The notes under the pieces are model-generated. The model was given only the letters and a program-made list of their open reading frames with translations, made no database searches and had not been told where the DNA came from. Made by a program: the position numbers and the translations under genes. Positions 26,784-34,815 of a stretch of DNA of 64,000 nucleotides are shown piece by piece (position 1 is the stretch's first letter; every line of letters begins with the position of its first letter). Origin of the DNA: Bacillota bacterium (GTDB taxonomy: Bacteria; Bacillota; Clostridia; Christensenellales; SZUA-584); NCBI GenBank assembly GCA_023461435.1, contig JAEYLC010000034.1:1-64000 (forward strand), read 5' to 3'.

Positions 26784-27691
26784 GCCTGTACGCATCGATG
26801 CGGGAGCTGATAGGTGAAACGCCTCTTGTCCGGCTTGCCAACCTGGGTTTTTCTGAAAACCTCCGGGTGTATGCTAAGCTTGAGCTGTATAACCCTTCCG
26901 GCAGCGTCAAGGACAGAATCGGCGAATCCATGATAAAGGACGCGGAAGCCCGCGGGATATTGAAGCCGGGCGGCGCTATCGTGGAAGCCACAGCAGGCAA
27001 TACCGGCCTTGGCATTGCGTTTGCCGCGCTGAATCGCGGCTACAGGCTGATATTCGTGGTCCCCACGAAGTTCTCACAGGAAAAGCAAACGCTGCTGCGG
27101 GCGCTGGGTGCGGAAATTGTCAATACGCCGCGCGAAGGGGGCATGCTGGAAGCCTGGCGAAAGGCCGAGGAGATTCGGGCGGGCATTTCCGGCGCTGTGA
27201 CGCTGGAGCAGTTCAAGAACCCGGCGAACCCGCAGGTTCACTATGACACCACAGGTCCGGAAATTTACCGGGACCTTGAGGGACGGATAGACTTCTTTGT
27301 GGCAGGAGCGGGCAGCGGCGGCACATATTCAGGGGTAATGAAATACCTCAAGGAACAAAATCCGAATATCAGGGGAATACTGGCCGACCCGGTCGGCTCC
27401 ACCATGGGCGGCGGTGAGCACGCGAATTATGACATTGAAGGAATCGGCAACGATTTTATCGCCGAAACCATGGATATGTCGCTGGTGGATCAGGTGATCA
27501 AGATCAACGATGCGGAGGCGTTTGCTCAGGTCAAGGCTCTTGCGGCGAAGGAAGGCATATTTGCCGGATCGTCCTCCGGGGGCGCGCTGGCGGCGGTATA
27601 CAAGCTGGTGCAGCCAGATGTCTCCGGCAGCATTGTGGTGATTTTTCCGGACCGCGGTGACCGGTATTTCAGCAAAAAGCTCTATGACTGA
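26780..27691 (+). CDS. mccA: Cystathionine beta-synthase (MccA-type) of the cysteine synthase family
   Basis: 303 residues. The PLP lysine is in SGSVKDRIG. The asparagine loop reads EATAGNTG, as in MccA/cystathionine beta-synthases, instead of the EPTSGNTG of the CysK protein at 43883. GAGSGGTYSG is the phosphate loop. It overlaps mccB by 4 bases (ATGA). It would join homocysteine with serine or O-acetylserine to make cystathionine, feeding MccB. Confidence 0.88.
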   Translation: MSLYASMRELIGETPLVRLANLGFSENLRVYAKLELYNPSGSVKDRIGESMIKDAEARGILKPGGAIVEATAGNTGLGIAFAALNRGYRLIFVVPTKFSQEKQTLLRALGAEIVNTPREGGMLEAWRKAEEIRAGISGAVTLEQFKNPANPQVHYDTTGPEIYRDLEGRIDFFVAGAGSGGTYSGVMKYLKEQNPNIRGILADPVGSTMGGGEHANYDIEGIGNDFIAETMDMSLVDQVIKINDAEAFAQVKALAAKEGIFAGSSSGGALAAVYKLVQPDVSGSIVVIFPDRGDRYFSKKLYD

Positions 27692-27776
27692 TAGATACGG
27701 TATGTCCCAAAAAAGTTTCTTATAAAAAACAGTTGACAGAGTGGCATAATCGTGCAAAAATGGACATAAGTTAAAG

Positions 27777-27806
27777 CATATAAAACATATTTATAAAGTA
27801 TGATAT
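27777..27806 (+). promoter_or_regulatory. AT-rich operator-like element upstream of yezD
   Basis: CATATAAAACATAT (27777-27790) followed by TATAAAGTATGATATG repeats the element found after the cysK promoter and, on the minus strand, in front of the Rrf2 gene. A TTGACA lies at 27733 but no -10 is correctly spaced from it, so the promoter is not resolved. Confidence 0.5.
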
Positions 27807-27819
27807 GAGGTAACCCGCC

Positions 27820-27990
27820 ATGTCGGACAATAAGCCGGAAGAGCAGGAGAACAAAACCGAGATTCTCAAGCAGGATCTGGATCAGATCGTTGAAATGGTG
27901 AAGAGTGTGCGGTACGGTTCCGTCACGATCATCATTCAGGATCACAGGATTATGCAGATCGAGAAGAACGAAAAGATAAGAATGAAATGA
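27820..27990 (+). CDS. yezD: YezD-family small protein (DUF2292)
   Basis: 56 residues, missed easily because of its size. The C-terminal half RYGSVTIIIQDHRIMQIEKN followed by EKIR is the DUF2292/YezD signature. GAGG lies upstream of the ATG. The family is small, of unknown mechanism, and often found beside sulfate or organosulfur assimilation genes, as here between mccA and the nitrogenase-like operon. The first 20 residues are acidic and probably helical. Confidence 0.85.
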   Translation: MSDNKPEEQENKTEILKQDLDQIVEMVKSVRYGSVTIIIQDHRIMQIEKNEKIRMK

Positions 27991-28003
27991 AAGAATAACA
28001 GAG

Positions 28004-28059
28004 AGGCTGACCGGTCAACCGGAGGTTTCGAATGAGAGAATCATTTGGAGCCTTTTTTT
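28004..28059 (+). terminator. Branched terminator-like RNA after yezD
   Basis: AGGCT (28004-28008) pairs with AGCCT at 28049-28053, enclosing two small hairpins: CCGG-TCAA-CCGG and AATGA-GAGAA-TCATT. Seven T follow (28053-28059). The closing stem is short, so the structure could be a terminator or part of a regulated leader for the nitrogenase-like operon. Confidence 0.5.
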
Positions 28060-28207
28060 GTTCAGGAAAACCCGGCTCGAACATACGGCAAGAGCCTTTT
28101 ACCGAAAGCTCGGCGCCGAGGTCTGAGCGACAGGGGACATCCCGCATCAGCGGAAACCGGCTTGCTGCTCTTGCAGAACCGAAATCAATTCAGCAGAAAG
28201 GGAGAAC
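28060..28207 (+). other. Leader of the nitrogenase-like operon
   Basis: 148 bases without a convincing gene. GCAAGAGC (about 28092-28099) is perfectly complementary to GCTCTTGC (about 28170-28177), which would enclose about 70 bases rich in short GC pairings. It matches no riboswitch consensus I know. AAAGGGAG precedes the first gene. Confidence 0.35.
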
Positions 28208-29686
28208 ATGGAACGAAATATCAATTTAAACATCCCAGAGGTATCGATAAGGGAAATACGTCTGGGTTCCATCACAGGGTTCCAGGGCAGCGCACAGGAG
28301 TTGGTCAACGGCTCCCGCTGCGGCCTTAAGGACAAAAACCGCTCGTTCAGCCAATGCCTCGGGTGCTCCACCTCGCAGGCGGCCTGCATGGTGATTCTGG
28401 TGCAGGACGCAGCGGTCATCAGCCACGGGCCGGTGGGCTGCTCCTCCTGCTTCCATGAATTTGCCTTTACCTACCGGGTCAACTCTCCGCTGCGGGACGT
28501 TGAAGCCCCCACGCAGCGCAAGATATTTTCCACCAATCTGCAGGAGGCCGATACGATTTACGGCGGGGCGGAAAAACTGGCGGCGGGTATCCGGGAGGTG
28601 TATGAGCGTACCCATCCCAACGCCGTCTTCGTGCTCACCACCTGCGCCGCCGGCATTATCGGCGACGATGTGGAAAGCATCTGCGATGAAGCGGAAGCGG
28701 AGCTGGGCATACCGGTGGCGGCGATTTTCTGCGAAGGCTTCCGCTCCAAGGTATGGACGACCGGCTTTGACGCGGGCTACCACGGCATTGCCCGCAAGCT
28801 GATCAAGCCCGCGCGTGAAAGGCGCAGCGACGTCATCAATGTGATCAATTTCTGGGGTTCGGATGTTTTCAGCGAATGGTTTGCCGCGTTTGGCGCGAAG
28901 CCCAATTTCATTACGCCCTACTCCACGGTGGAGAGCCTGACATGGTCGTCGGAAGCGGCTGCCACCGTTCAGGTTTGTCCGACGCTGGGTTCATACCTCG
29001 GTGCAGCGCTGGAGCAGGAATTCGGCGTGCCGGAGATCAAGGCGGCGCCGCCCTACGGCGTGGCGCAGACCGACCGCTGGTTCCGCGAGCTCGGAAAGGT
29101 GCTGCACAAGGAGCAGGAAGCCGAGGAGCTTATCGCGGCAAAGAAGGCGGAATATCTGCCCCGAATTGAGGCGCTCAGGGAAAAGCTCGCAGGAAAAACC
29201 GCTTATGTGACGGCGGGCGCGGCCCACGGGCATGCGCTGCTGTCCATACTGGGCGAGCTGGGCCTCAAAGCGCGGGGTGCGGCCATATTCCATCACGACC
29301 CGCTGTACGACAACCGCAGCGAAGAGAGCGATCTGCTCGCGCAAACCGTGAAGCATTACGGCGACGTGCCCAACTTTCATATCTGCAACAAGCAGGAGTT
29401 CGAGCTGGTCAACATGCTCAGCCGCCTGCGCCCGGACGTGCTGCTGGCCCGGCACGGCGGCATGACGCTATGGGGCGCGAAGCTGGGTATCCCCGCGCTG
29501 CTGATCGGCGACGAGCATTTCAGCATGGGCTATGAGGGGCTGCTGCGCTACGGCAAGCGGATACTTGAGACCATTGAGAACGATGAATTTGTGAGAAATC
29601 TTGCGAAGCATGCCATCAACCCGTACACAAAGTGGTGGCTTGCGCAGGAGCCGTATACCTTTTTGGAAGGAGGTGCGGCGCTGTGA
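28208..29686 (+). CDS. Nitrogenase-like component 1, D subunit (probable methylthio-alkane reductase MarD)
   Basis: 492 residues of the nitrogenase component-1 family. Cysteines fitting the P-cluster set are present: C53 (or C60), C78 in ISHGPVGC and C146 in TTCAAGI. A cofactor cysteine candidate is C257 (VQVCPTLGSYLG), and a histidine candidate is H437 (GDEHFSMGYEG). True NifD cofactor-pocket sequences are not kept. The surrounding genes are for methionine and cysteine, not nitrogen fixation, so reduction of a carbon-sulfur bond in a methylthio-alkane is the best guess. Its partner K subunit overlaps by four bases. Confidence 0.85.
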   Translation: MERNINLNIPEVSIREIRLGSITGFQGSAQELVNGSRCGLKDKNRSFSQCLGCSTSQAACMVILVQDAAVISHGPVGCSSCFHEFAFTYRVNSPLRDVEAPTQRKIFSTNLQEADTIYGGAEKLAAGIREVYERTHPNAVFVLTTCAAGIIGDDVESICDEAEAELGIPVAAIFCEGFRSKVWTTGFDAGYHGIARKLIKPARERRSDVINVINFWGSDVFSEWFAAFGAKPNFITPYSTVESLTWSSEAAATVQVCPTLGSYLGAALEQEFGVPEIKAAPPYGVAQTDRWFRELGKVLHKEQEAEELIAAKKAEYLPRIEALREKLAGKTAYVTAGAAHGHALLSILGELGLKARGAAIFHHDPLYDNRSEESDLLAQTVKHYGDVPNFHICNKQEFELVNMLSRLRPDVLLARHGGMTLWGAKLGIPALLIGDEHFSMGYEGLLRYGKRILETIENDEFVRNLAKHAINPYTKWWLAQEPYTFLEGGAAL

Positions 29687-31020
29687 GCGGCATCATCGAA
29701 CAGGAGCGCTACACCTGCGCCATCGGGGCGCTGCAAAGCGTGGTCGCCATCCCCAAGGCTGTGCCGATTCTGCATTCCGGCCCCGGCTGCGGCAGCATGA
29801 TACAGGGCTTTTTCGAGCGCTCCACCGGCTACGCGGGCGGCAGCACATCGCCCTGCACCAACTTTTCGGAGCAGGAAGTGGTATTCGGCGGCATCGAGCG
29901 GCTGCGGGGGATCATCTCGAACACCTATAAAGTGCTGGAGACCGATTTGCAGGTGGTGCTGACCGGCTGCACGGCGGGCATCGTCGGTGACGACGTGGAA
30001 AGCCTGGTGGACGAATTCCGCAGCGCGGGCAAGCCCATCGTTTCGGTGGAGACGGCAGGGTTCAAGTGCAGCAATTTCGAGGCCCACAGCTTGGTGGTGA
30101 ACGCCATTATCGACCAGTATGTCGGCCGGTTTGACGATGGGAACCCGGCCCGCAGCGAGAAAAACACCGTCAATTTGCTCGCGTCGCTGCCATATCAGGA
30201 CCCGTTCTGGAAAGGCAACCTGAACGAATACAAGCGCCTGCTGGCAGGTATCGGGCTCAAAGCCCATGTGCTGTTCGGGCCGCAGTCGGACGGCGTGGCC
30301 GAATGGCGGCGGATACCCCGCGCCAACTTCAACATACTTGTTTCACCGTGGTATGGGCTGCCGATCGCGGAGCATCTGGCAGGCCGCTACGGACAGCCGT
30401 ATACGCACTTCCCGCATATCCCCATCGGTGCGAACGAAACCGAGCGGTTTCTGCGACAGATGTTGAAAGCGGCAGCAGAACACGGCGCGGAGCTGGACGA
30501 AGCCGCCGCCGAGGCCTTTATCAGCCGGGAGCGGGAAGCGTATTACGAGGAGATCGACAACCTCGCCACCTTCCTGCTGGAATTCCGCTACGGATTGCCC
30601 AATCATGTGCATATTCTGCATGACGCCGGTTACGTCGTGGCGCTTTCCAAGTTTCTGCTGCATGAGGCGGGCATCATTCCCAAGGAGCAGTTTGCGGTGG
30701 ATGGCACGCCGGAGCCGTTCCGGCAGCAAATCACAGCGGAACTGAAGTCCACATCTTCTAAACGCGACATACCGATTATTTTTGAGCCGGATGCGGGCAA
30801 GACGCAGGATATCCTTCGAGGGCTCTCCCACAGCGGACGGGGGCTCATCATCGGGAGCGGCTGGGATAAGGAGCTGGCGCGGGAAAAGGGCTGTGATTTT
30901 CTCTCCGCTTCGGTGCCGACTCCTTACCGGCTGGTACTGACCACCAACTACGCCGGGTTTTCCGGCGGGCTGCGGGTGATCGAGGATATTTACGGCGCGG
31001 TGCTGGCCACATACCGGTAG
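29683..31020 (+). CDS. Nitrogenase-like component 1, K subunit (probable MarK)
   Basis: 445 residues from a GTG that overlaps the D-subunit stop (GTGA) and has AAGGAGG upstream. Three cysteines fit P-cluster ligands: C12 (RYTCAIGAL), C36 (SGPGCGSM) and C96 (LTGCTAGIVGDD). It would form the D2K2 heterotetramer with the preceding subunit. It lacks the long N-terminal extension of classical NifK. Tight coupling of the two genes fits equal subunit amounts. Confidence 0.87.
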   Translation: MSGIIEQERYTCAIGALQSVVAIPKAVPILHSGPGCGSMIQGFFERSTGYAGGSTSPCTNFSEQEVVFGGIERLRGIISNTYKVLETDLQVVLTGCTAGIVGDDVESLVDEFRSAGKPIVSVETAGFKCSNFEAHSLVVNAIIDQYVGRFDDGNPARSEKNTVNLLASLPYQDPFWKGNLNEYKRLLAGIGLKAHVLFGPQSDGVAEWRRIPRANFNILVSPWYGLPIAEHLAGRYGQPYTHFPHIPIGANETERFLRQMLKAAAEHGAELDEAAAEAFISREREAYYEEIDNLATFLLEFRYGLPNHVHILHDAGYVVALSKFLLHEAGIIPKEQFAVDGTPEPFRQQITAELKSTSSKRDIPIIFEPDAGKTQDILRGLSHSGRGLIIGSGWDKELAREKGCDFLSASVPTPYRLVLTTNYAGFSGGLRVIEDIYGAVLATYR

Positions 31021-31031
31021 AGGTGAATTTT

Positions 31032-31370
31032 ATGAGTATTCGAATCGCATTTGCAAGCACAGACGGAAATTACGTCGATCAGCATTTCGGAAGCGCGCGC
31101 GCCTTTCAGGTTTTCGATATCGACGGCTCTGCCTATCATCTGGTGGAAACCCGCAGAACCGTTTTATCCTGCCAGGGCAACTGCGAGGGCGGATTCGAGC
31201 TGCTGCTCAAAACGCTGGCCGACTGCGATGCAGTTTTCGTCATGCGGATCGGGCCGACTGCGGCGAGCTTCATGCTACAGCACGGGAAACGGGTGTTTGA
31301 AGCCACCGGGCAGGTGGAGGAGATCATAAAGCAGACTGTCGGCTTTAATATGCTGGATGGATGGGAGTGA
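31032..31370 (+). CDS. NifX/NafY-like iron-molybdenum cofactor-binding domain protein
   Basis: 112 residues, a single dinitrogenase iron-molybdenum cofactor domain (IRIAFASTDGNYVDQHFGSA at the start; VFEATGQVEEII at the end). The ATG at 31032 has GAGG eight bases upstream; a GTG at 31023 lies too close to it. The family carries or stores NifB-type cluster precursors. Between the K subunit and a NifB-like gene, it probably ferries a cofactor precursor to the reductase. Confidence 0.88.
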   Translation: MSIRIAFASTDGNYVDQHFGSARAFQVFDIDGSAYHLVETRRTVLSCQGNCEGGFELLLKTLADCDAVFVMRIGPTAASFMLQHGKRVFEATGQVEEIIKQTVGFNMLDGWE

Positions 31371-31377
31371 GCTTTAG

Positions 31378-32253
31378 GTGAGCATGTCTTTTTCGGAGCT
31401 GACAAAAGCGCATCCCTGCTTCTCAATGGGTGCCAAGGCAAACAGAGGCCGGGTGCATCTGCCGGTCTCGCCCGGATGCAATATCTGCTGCCGGTTCTGT
31501 GACCGCAAGATCAATGACACCGACGACCGCCCCGGTGTGGCTTCTTCCATCATCACGCCCAAGGAGGCGGTGGAGATTGTCCGGTCGGCGCTGGCCTTTT
31601 GCCCGGATATCACGGTGGCGGGCGTGGCCGGCCCCGGCGACGCGTTGGCGACGCCGTACGCGCTGGAAACCTTTCGCCTGATCGGCAGGGAGTTTCCGGA
31701 CATCATCAAGTGCATGAGCACCAACGGTCTGCTCCTGCCGGAGTGTGCCCGGGAGATCATCGATGCCGGCATCGATTCCCTGACGGTTACGGTTAATGCG
31801 GTCGATCCGGAAATACTGGCACAGATATGCGGCGCCGTCATCTGGCACGGGAAGCAATACGAAGGAACTGAAGCCGCGAACATATTGATACAAAACCAGC
31901 TTTCGGGCGTACAGGCGGTGGCGGACGCGGGGATAACGGTGAAGGTCAACACGGTGCTGATACCCGAGATCAACGCGCAGCACGTCCCATTGGTGGCCAA
32001 AACCGTCAGCGAGACCGGCGCGAAGATATACAATATTATTCCGCTGATCCCGCAGCATGAGCTGGCGTGGTGCTCCGTCCCGGGCTGCGCGCTATTGAGC
32101 CGGGTCCGAAGCGAAGCGGAGCGGTACATCAGGGTATTCCGTCATTGCCAGCGGTGCCGTGCCGACGCGGTGGGGATTCCGGGCGGCGATGATTTTTCCG
32201 GGGCGGTTTACATCCGTCCGGTCAGACAGGAAAATACCTTCTCACACGGATAA
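31378..32253 (+). CDS. NifB-like radical SAM cofactor synthase
   Basis: 291 residues. It opens with HPCFSMGAKANRGRVHLPVS and the radical SAM motif CNICCRFC (C34/C38/C41), then DRPGVASS, all characteristic of NifB. RHCQRCRADAVG near the C-terminus carries the conserved cluster cysteines. It lacks the C-terminal NifX-type domain of many NifB proteins; that function may be supplied by the separate gene upstream. It would build the carbide-centred iron-sulfur precursor. GTG (31378) or ATG (31384) may be the start. Confidence 0.88.
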   Translation: MSMSFSELTKAHPCFSMGAKANRGRVHLPVSPGCNICCRFCDRKINDTDDRPGVASSIITPKEAVEIVRSALAFCPDITVAGVAGPGDALATPYALETFRLIGREFPDIIKCMSTNGLLLPECAREIIDAGIDSLTVTVNAVDPEILAQICGAVIWHGKQYEGTEAANILIQNQLSGVQAVADAGITVKVNTVLIPEINAQHVPLVAKTVSETGAKIYNIIPLIPQHELAWCSVPGCALLSRVRSEAERYIRVFRHCQRCRADAVGIPGGDDFSGAVYIRPVRQENTFSHG

Positions 32254-32317
32254 TGCAGGTTGACACTGGAATTCCGGGGAGAAGTCATTTAAACGAATTT
32301 AAAGGGGGTGGTGTTAT

Positions 32318-33727
32318 ATGTGTTGTGATTGCGAGAGCGACTCTGCCGAAAGCGACTGTACCAATATGAAAGGAAGGAGAGATTATATGGCAACTGAAGT
32401 GCCAATCTCTGCGTATCAGTTTGATACACAAAAAGTCCGGGCGGGATACGAGCCAAAGGATCACAAATATGCCGTATCGCCACCCATTTATCAGACCGCG
32501 GCCTATGATTTCCGGGATGTGCAAAACGCAGCCGACCTGTTTGGTTTGCGGGAGCTCGGGTTTCTCTATACGCGTGTGGGCAACCCGACCGTGGCTGTGC
32601 TGGAAGAACGCGTAAAAACACTGGACGGGGCGGCTGCGGCCATTGCGCTGGCCTCCGGTATGGCGGCCATCAGTTACACTTTGCTGAATCTGGCCGAGGG
32701 CGGCGGCAGGATACTGACCTCACCCTATCTCTACGGCGGCAGCGCCGACAGCTTCAAAAAGATATATCCGAAATTCGGGATCCATTTCGATCTGGCGAAA
32801 AACATCGAAACCCCCGAGGCATTGGCGGCGGAGATCCGGCCCGATACCAAGGCGATCTTTATTGAAAGCATCAGCAACCCCAGCACCATTTTGCTGGACG
32901 TGGACGCCATCGCGAGGGTCGCCCATGCCCATGGCATCCCGCTGGTGGTGGACAATACGGTGGCGACGCCGTACTTTTTCAATCCCATCGCCCATGGCGC
33001 GGATATCGTGGTCTATTCCGCCACGAAAGGGCTGAACGGGCACGGCAACCTCATTGCAGGGCTGGTGCTGGAAAGCGGAACATTCAACTATGTGACCGAA
33101 AAATTCCCGCAGTTTTCCGAGAAGTACTACACGCTGCGGGATATTGACGGCAACCACCGCAGCTTTCCGGAGGTGTTCCCGGACGCGCCGTTTACCAGCC
33201 GGATACGGTTCAACTATCTGAACTATTTCGGCGCGGCTCTTTCTCCGTTTGACGCATACCTCGCGATCATCGGGCTGGAAACACTGTCGGAGCGTCTTGG
33301 GAAGCAAGCGCGCAATGCGCTGGCACTGGCGGAATATCTGGCCGCGCATAAAGCGGTGGAGTGGGTGCGGTACCCGGCGCTCAAGTCCAGCCCGCATCAT
33401 GACATTTATGAGCGGGACTATAAAAGAGGCGCGGGCGGCATACTGTCGTTCGGCTTTAAAGGGACGCAGGAGCAGCGGGAAGCGTTTTTAAACGATGTTA
33501 ACCTGATTCATTATCATGTCAACATCGGTGACGCGCGGACGCTCATCGTCAACTCGCCCCAGACCACGCACGGTGAGCTGGAGGCGGACGAAAAGGCTTT
33601 GGCCGGTATACCCGACAACCTGATCCGGATTTCGGCGGGGCTGGAGGATGCGGTGGATCTGATCGCCGATCTTAAGCAAGCCTTTGAAAAAGCACTGTCA
33701 GATAAAATTATTGAAGAAGGAGTTTAA
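32318..33727 (+). CDS. metY: O-acetylhomoserine sulfhydrylase (MetY family)
   Basis: PLP enzyme of the Cys/Met family; the lysine is in SATKGLNGHGN and the length (446 from the inner start) fits O-acetylhomoserine sulfhydrylases. It joins O-acetylhomoserine with sulfide to homocysteine or with methanethiol to methionine. Two starts are credible in one frame: ATG 32318 after GGGGGTGG, giving a cysteine-rich extension (MCCDCESDSAESDC), and ATG 32387 after GGAGAGATTAT, giving the family-like start MATEVPISAYQFDTQ. Placed after the NifB-like gene, it is the natural acceptor of methanethiol released by the reductase. Confidence 0.9.
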   Translation: MCCDCESDSAESDCTNMKGRRDYMATEVPISAYQFDTQKVRAGYEPKDHKYAVSPPIYQTAAYDFRDVQNAADLFGLRELGFLYTRVGNPTVAVLEERVKTLDGAAAAIALASGMAAISYTLLNLAEGGGRILTSPYLYGGSADSFKKIYPKFGIHFDLAKNIETPEALAAEIRPDTKAIFIESISNPSTILLDVDAIARVAHAHGIPLVVDNTVATPYFFNPIAHGADIVVYSATKGLNGHGNLIAGLVLESGTFNYVTEKFPQFSEKYYTLRDIDGNHRSFPEVFPDAPFTSRIRFNYLNYFGAALSPFDAYLAIIGLETLSERLGKQARNALALAEYLAAHKAVEWVRYPALKSSPHHDIYERDYKRGAGGILSFGFKGTQEQREAFLNDVNLIHYHVNIGDARTLIVNSPQTTHGELEADEKALAGIPDNLIRISAGLEDAVDLIADLKQAFEKALSDKIIEEGV

Positions 33728-33732
33728 GTCAT

Positions 33733-34794
33733 ATGAAAAACCTGAAGAAAACTTTTGGAGCGATTGCGCTCATTCTCTCGCTGGCGATGGTGCTGGCCGC
33801 CTGCGGCGGCGCACCGGCCGGCACGAGCCCGGTCGGCGCTTCAAGCGCTGCCGGCGAGTATAAGTATGGCAAGATCGATCTTGTCGGCAAGGACGGCGCT
33901 CTCTGCGGCGCACCGATCTACATCGCCTATGAGCAGGGCTTCTTTGCCGAAGAGGGCTTCGACGTGAACCTGATTTCCGCCGATACCGAAACACGCAAAA
34001 TCGGGCTGAACAACGGGACCATCCCGGTCGTCAATGGCGACTTCCAGTTCTTCCCCTCCATCGAGGAAGGCGTAAAGGTCAAGGTGGTTGACGGTCTGCA
34101 TAACGGCTGCATCAAGTTCGTTGTGCTGAAAGGCTCCCCGATCGCGGGCGTCGATGATTTGAAAGGCAAGAAGATCGCCGTCGACGAAATCGGCGGCACA
34201 CCGCACCAGGTTGCCAGCGTATGGCTGGAGAAGGCCGGCATCTCCGCAAAGCAGGAGGATAATGAGGTGACATTTGTGCCTTATACGGACGGCAATCTCG
34301 AGCTTGAGGCGCTGAAGAAGGGCGACGTGGATGTGGCGGCCTTATGGGATCCGCTCGGATCGATCGCCGAAGCGTCCGGTGAATTCGATGTGATCTTCGA
34401 TCTTTCCACCGACCCCACCTTCGCGGGCAAGTATTGCTGCTTCCTGTATGCTTCCGAAAAGGTGCTGAATGAGGATCCTGAAAAGGTGGCGGCGCTCGTG
34501 CGGGCACTCAACAAGGCGCAGGAATGGATTGCCGCCAACCCGGAAGAAGCTGTCGGCATCATCTCGGATAAAAAATATTCCGCCGTTGAGGATAAGGCTC
34601 TGGCTGAATCCCTTGTGAAGAGCTATGAATATCCCTCCGCCGAGGCTCATGCCAGCGGCAGCACCCACGTGAAAGAGGACGTTCTCTATTTTGTGGAGCA
34701 GCTTGCCAGTATCGGCTACCTCAAGACAGACGATCCCGCCGCGTTTGCCGATGACATCTATTTCGACGTCAAAGCGGCGGCGGCCTCAAAATAA
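33733..34794 (+). CDS. Substrate-binding lipoprotein, SsuA/TauA-like (NMT1 family)
   Basis: 353 residues with lipobox LAAC (C24) and an NMT1/SsuA-like binding fold (APIYIAYEQGFFAEEGFDVN; DVAALWDPLG). The family binds sulfonates, taurine, nitrate or thiamine precursors. It begins 5 bases after the metY stop, in a run of organosulfur genes, so the ligand is probably a sulfonate or a small methylthio compound. Confidence 0.88.
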   Translation: MKNLKKTFGAIALILSLAMVLAACGGAPAGTSPVGASSAAGEYKYGKIDLVGKDGALCGAPIYIAYEQGFFAEEGFDVNLISADTETRKIGLNNGTIPVVNGDFQFFPSIEEGVKVKVVDGLHNGCIKFVVLKGSPIAGVDDLKGKKIAVDEIGGTPHQVASVWLEKAGISAKQEDNEVTFVPYTDGNLELEALKKGDVDVAALWDPLGSIAEASGEFDVIFDLSTDPTFAGKYCCFLYASEKVLNEDPEKVAALVRALNKAQEWIAANPEEAVGIISDKKYSAVEDKALAESLVKSYEYPSAEAHASGSTHVKEDVLYFVEQLASIGYLKTDDPAAFADDIYFDVKAAAASK

Positions 34795-34815
34795 GGCCGC
34801 TTGGGAGGATATCAA

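Noticed and set aside
27733..27761. Promoter for yezD starting with TTGACA at 27733
   Set aside because: The 16 to 18-base spaced hexamers do not resemble a -10 box.
32260..32290. Promoter directly before metY (TTGACA at 32260)
   Set aside because: No -10 box lies at a usable distance.
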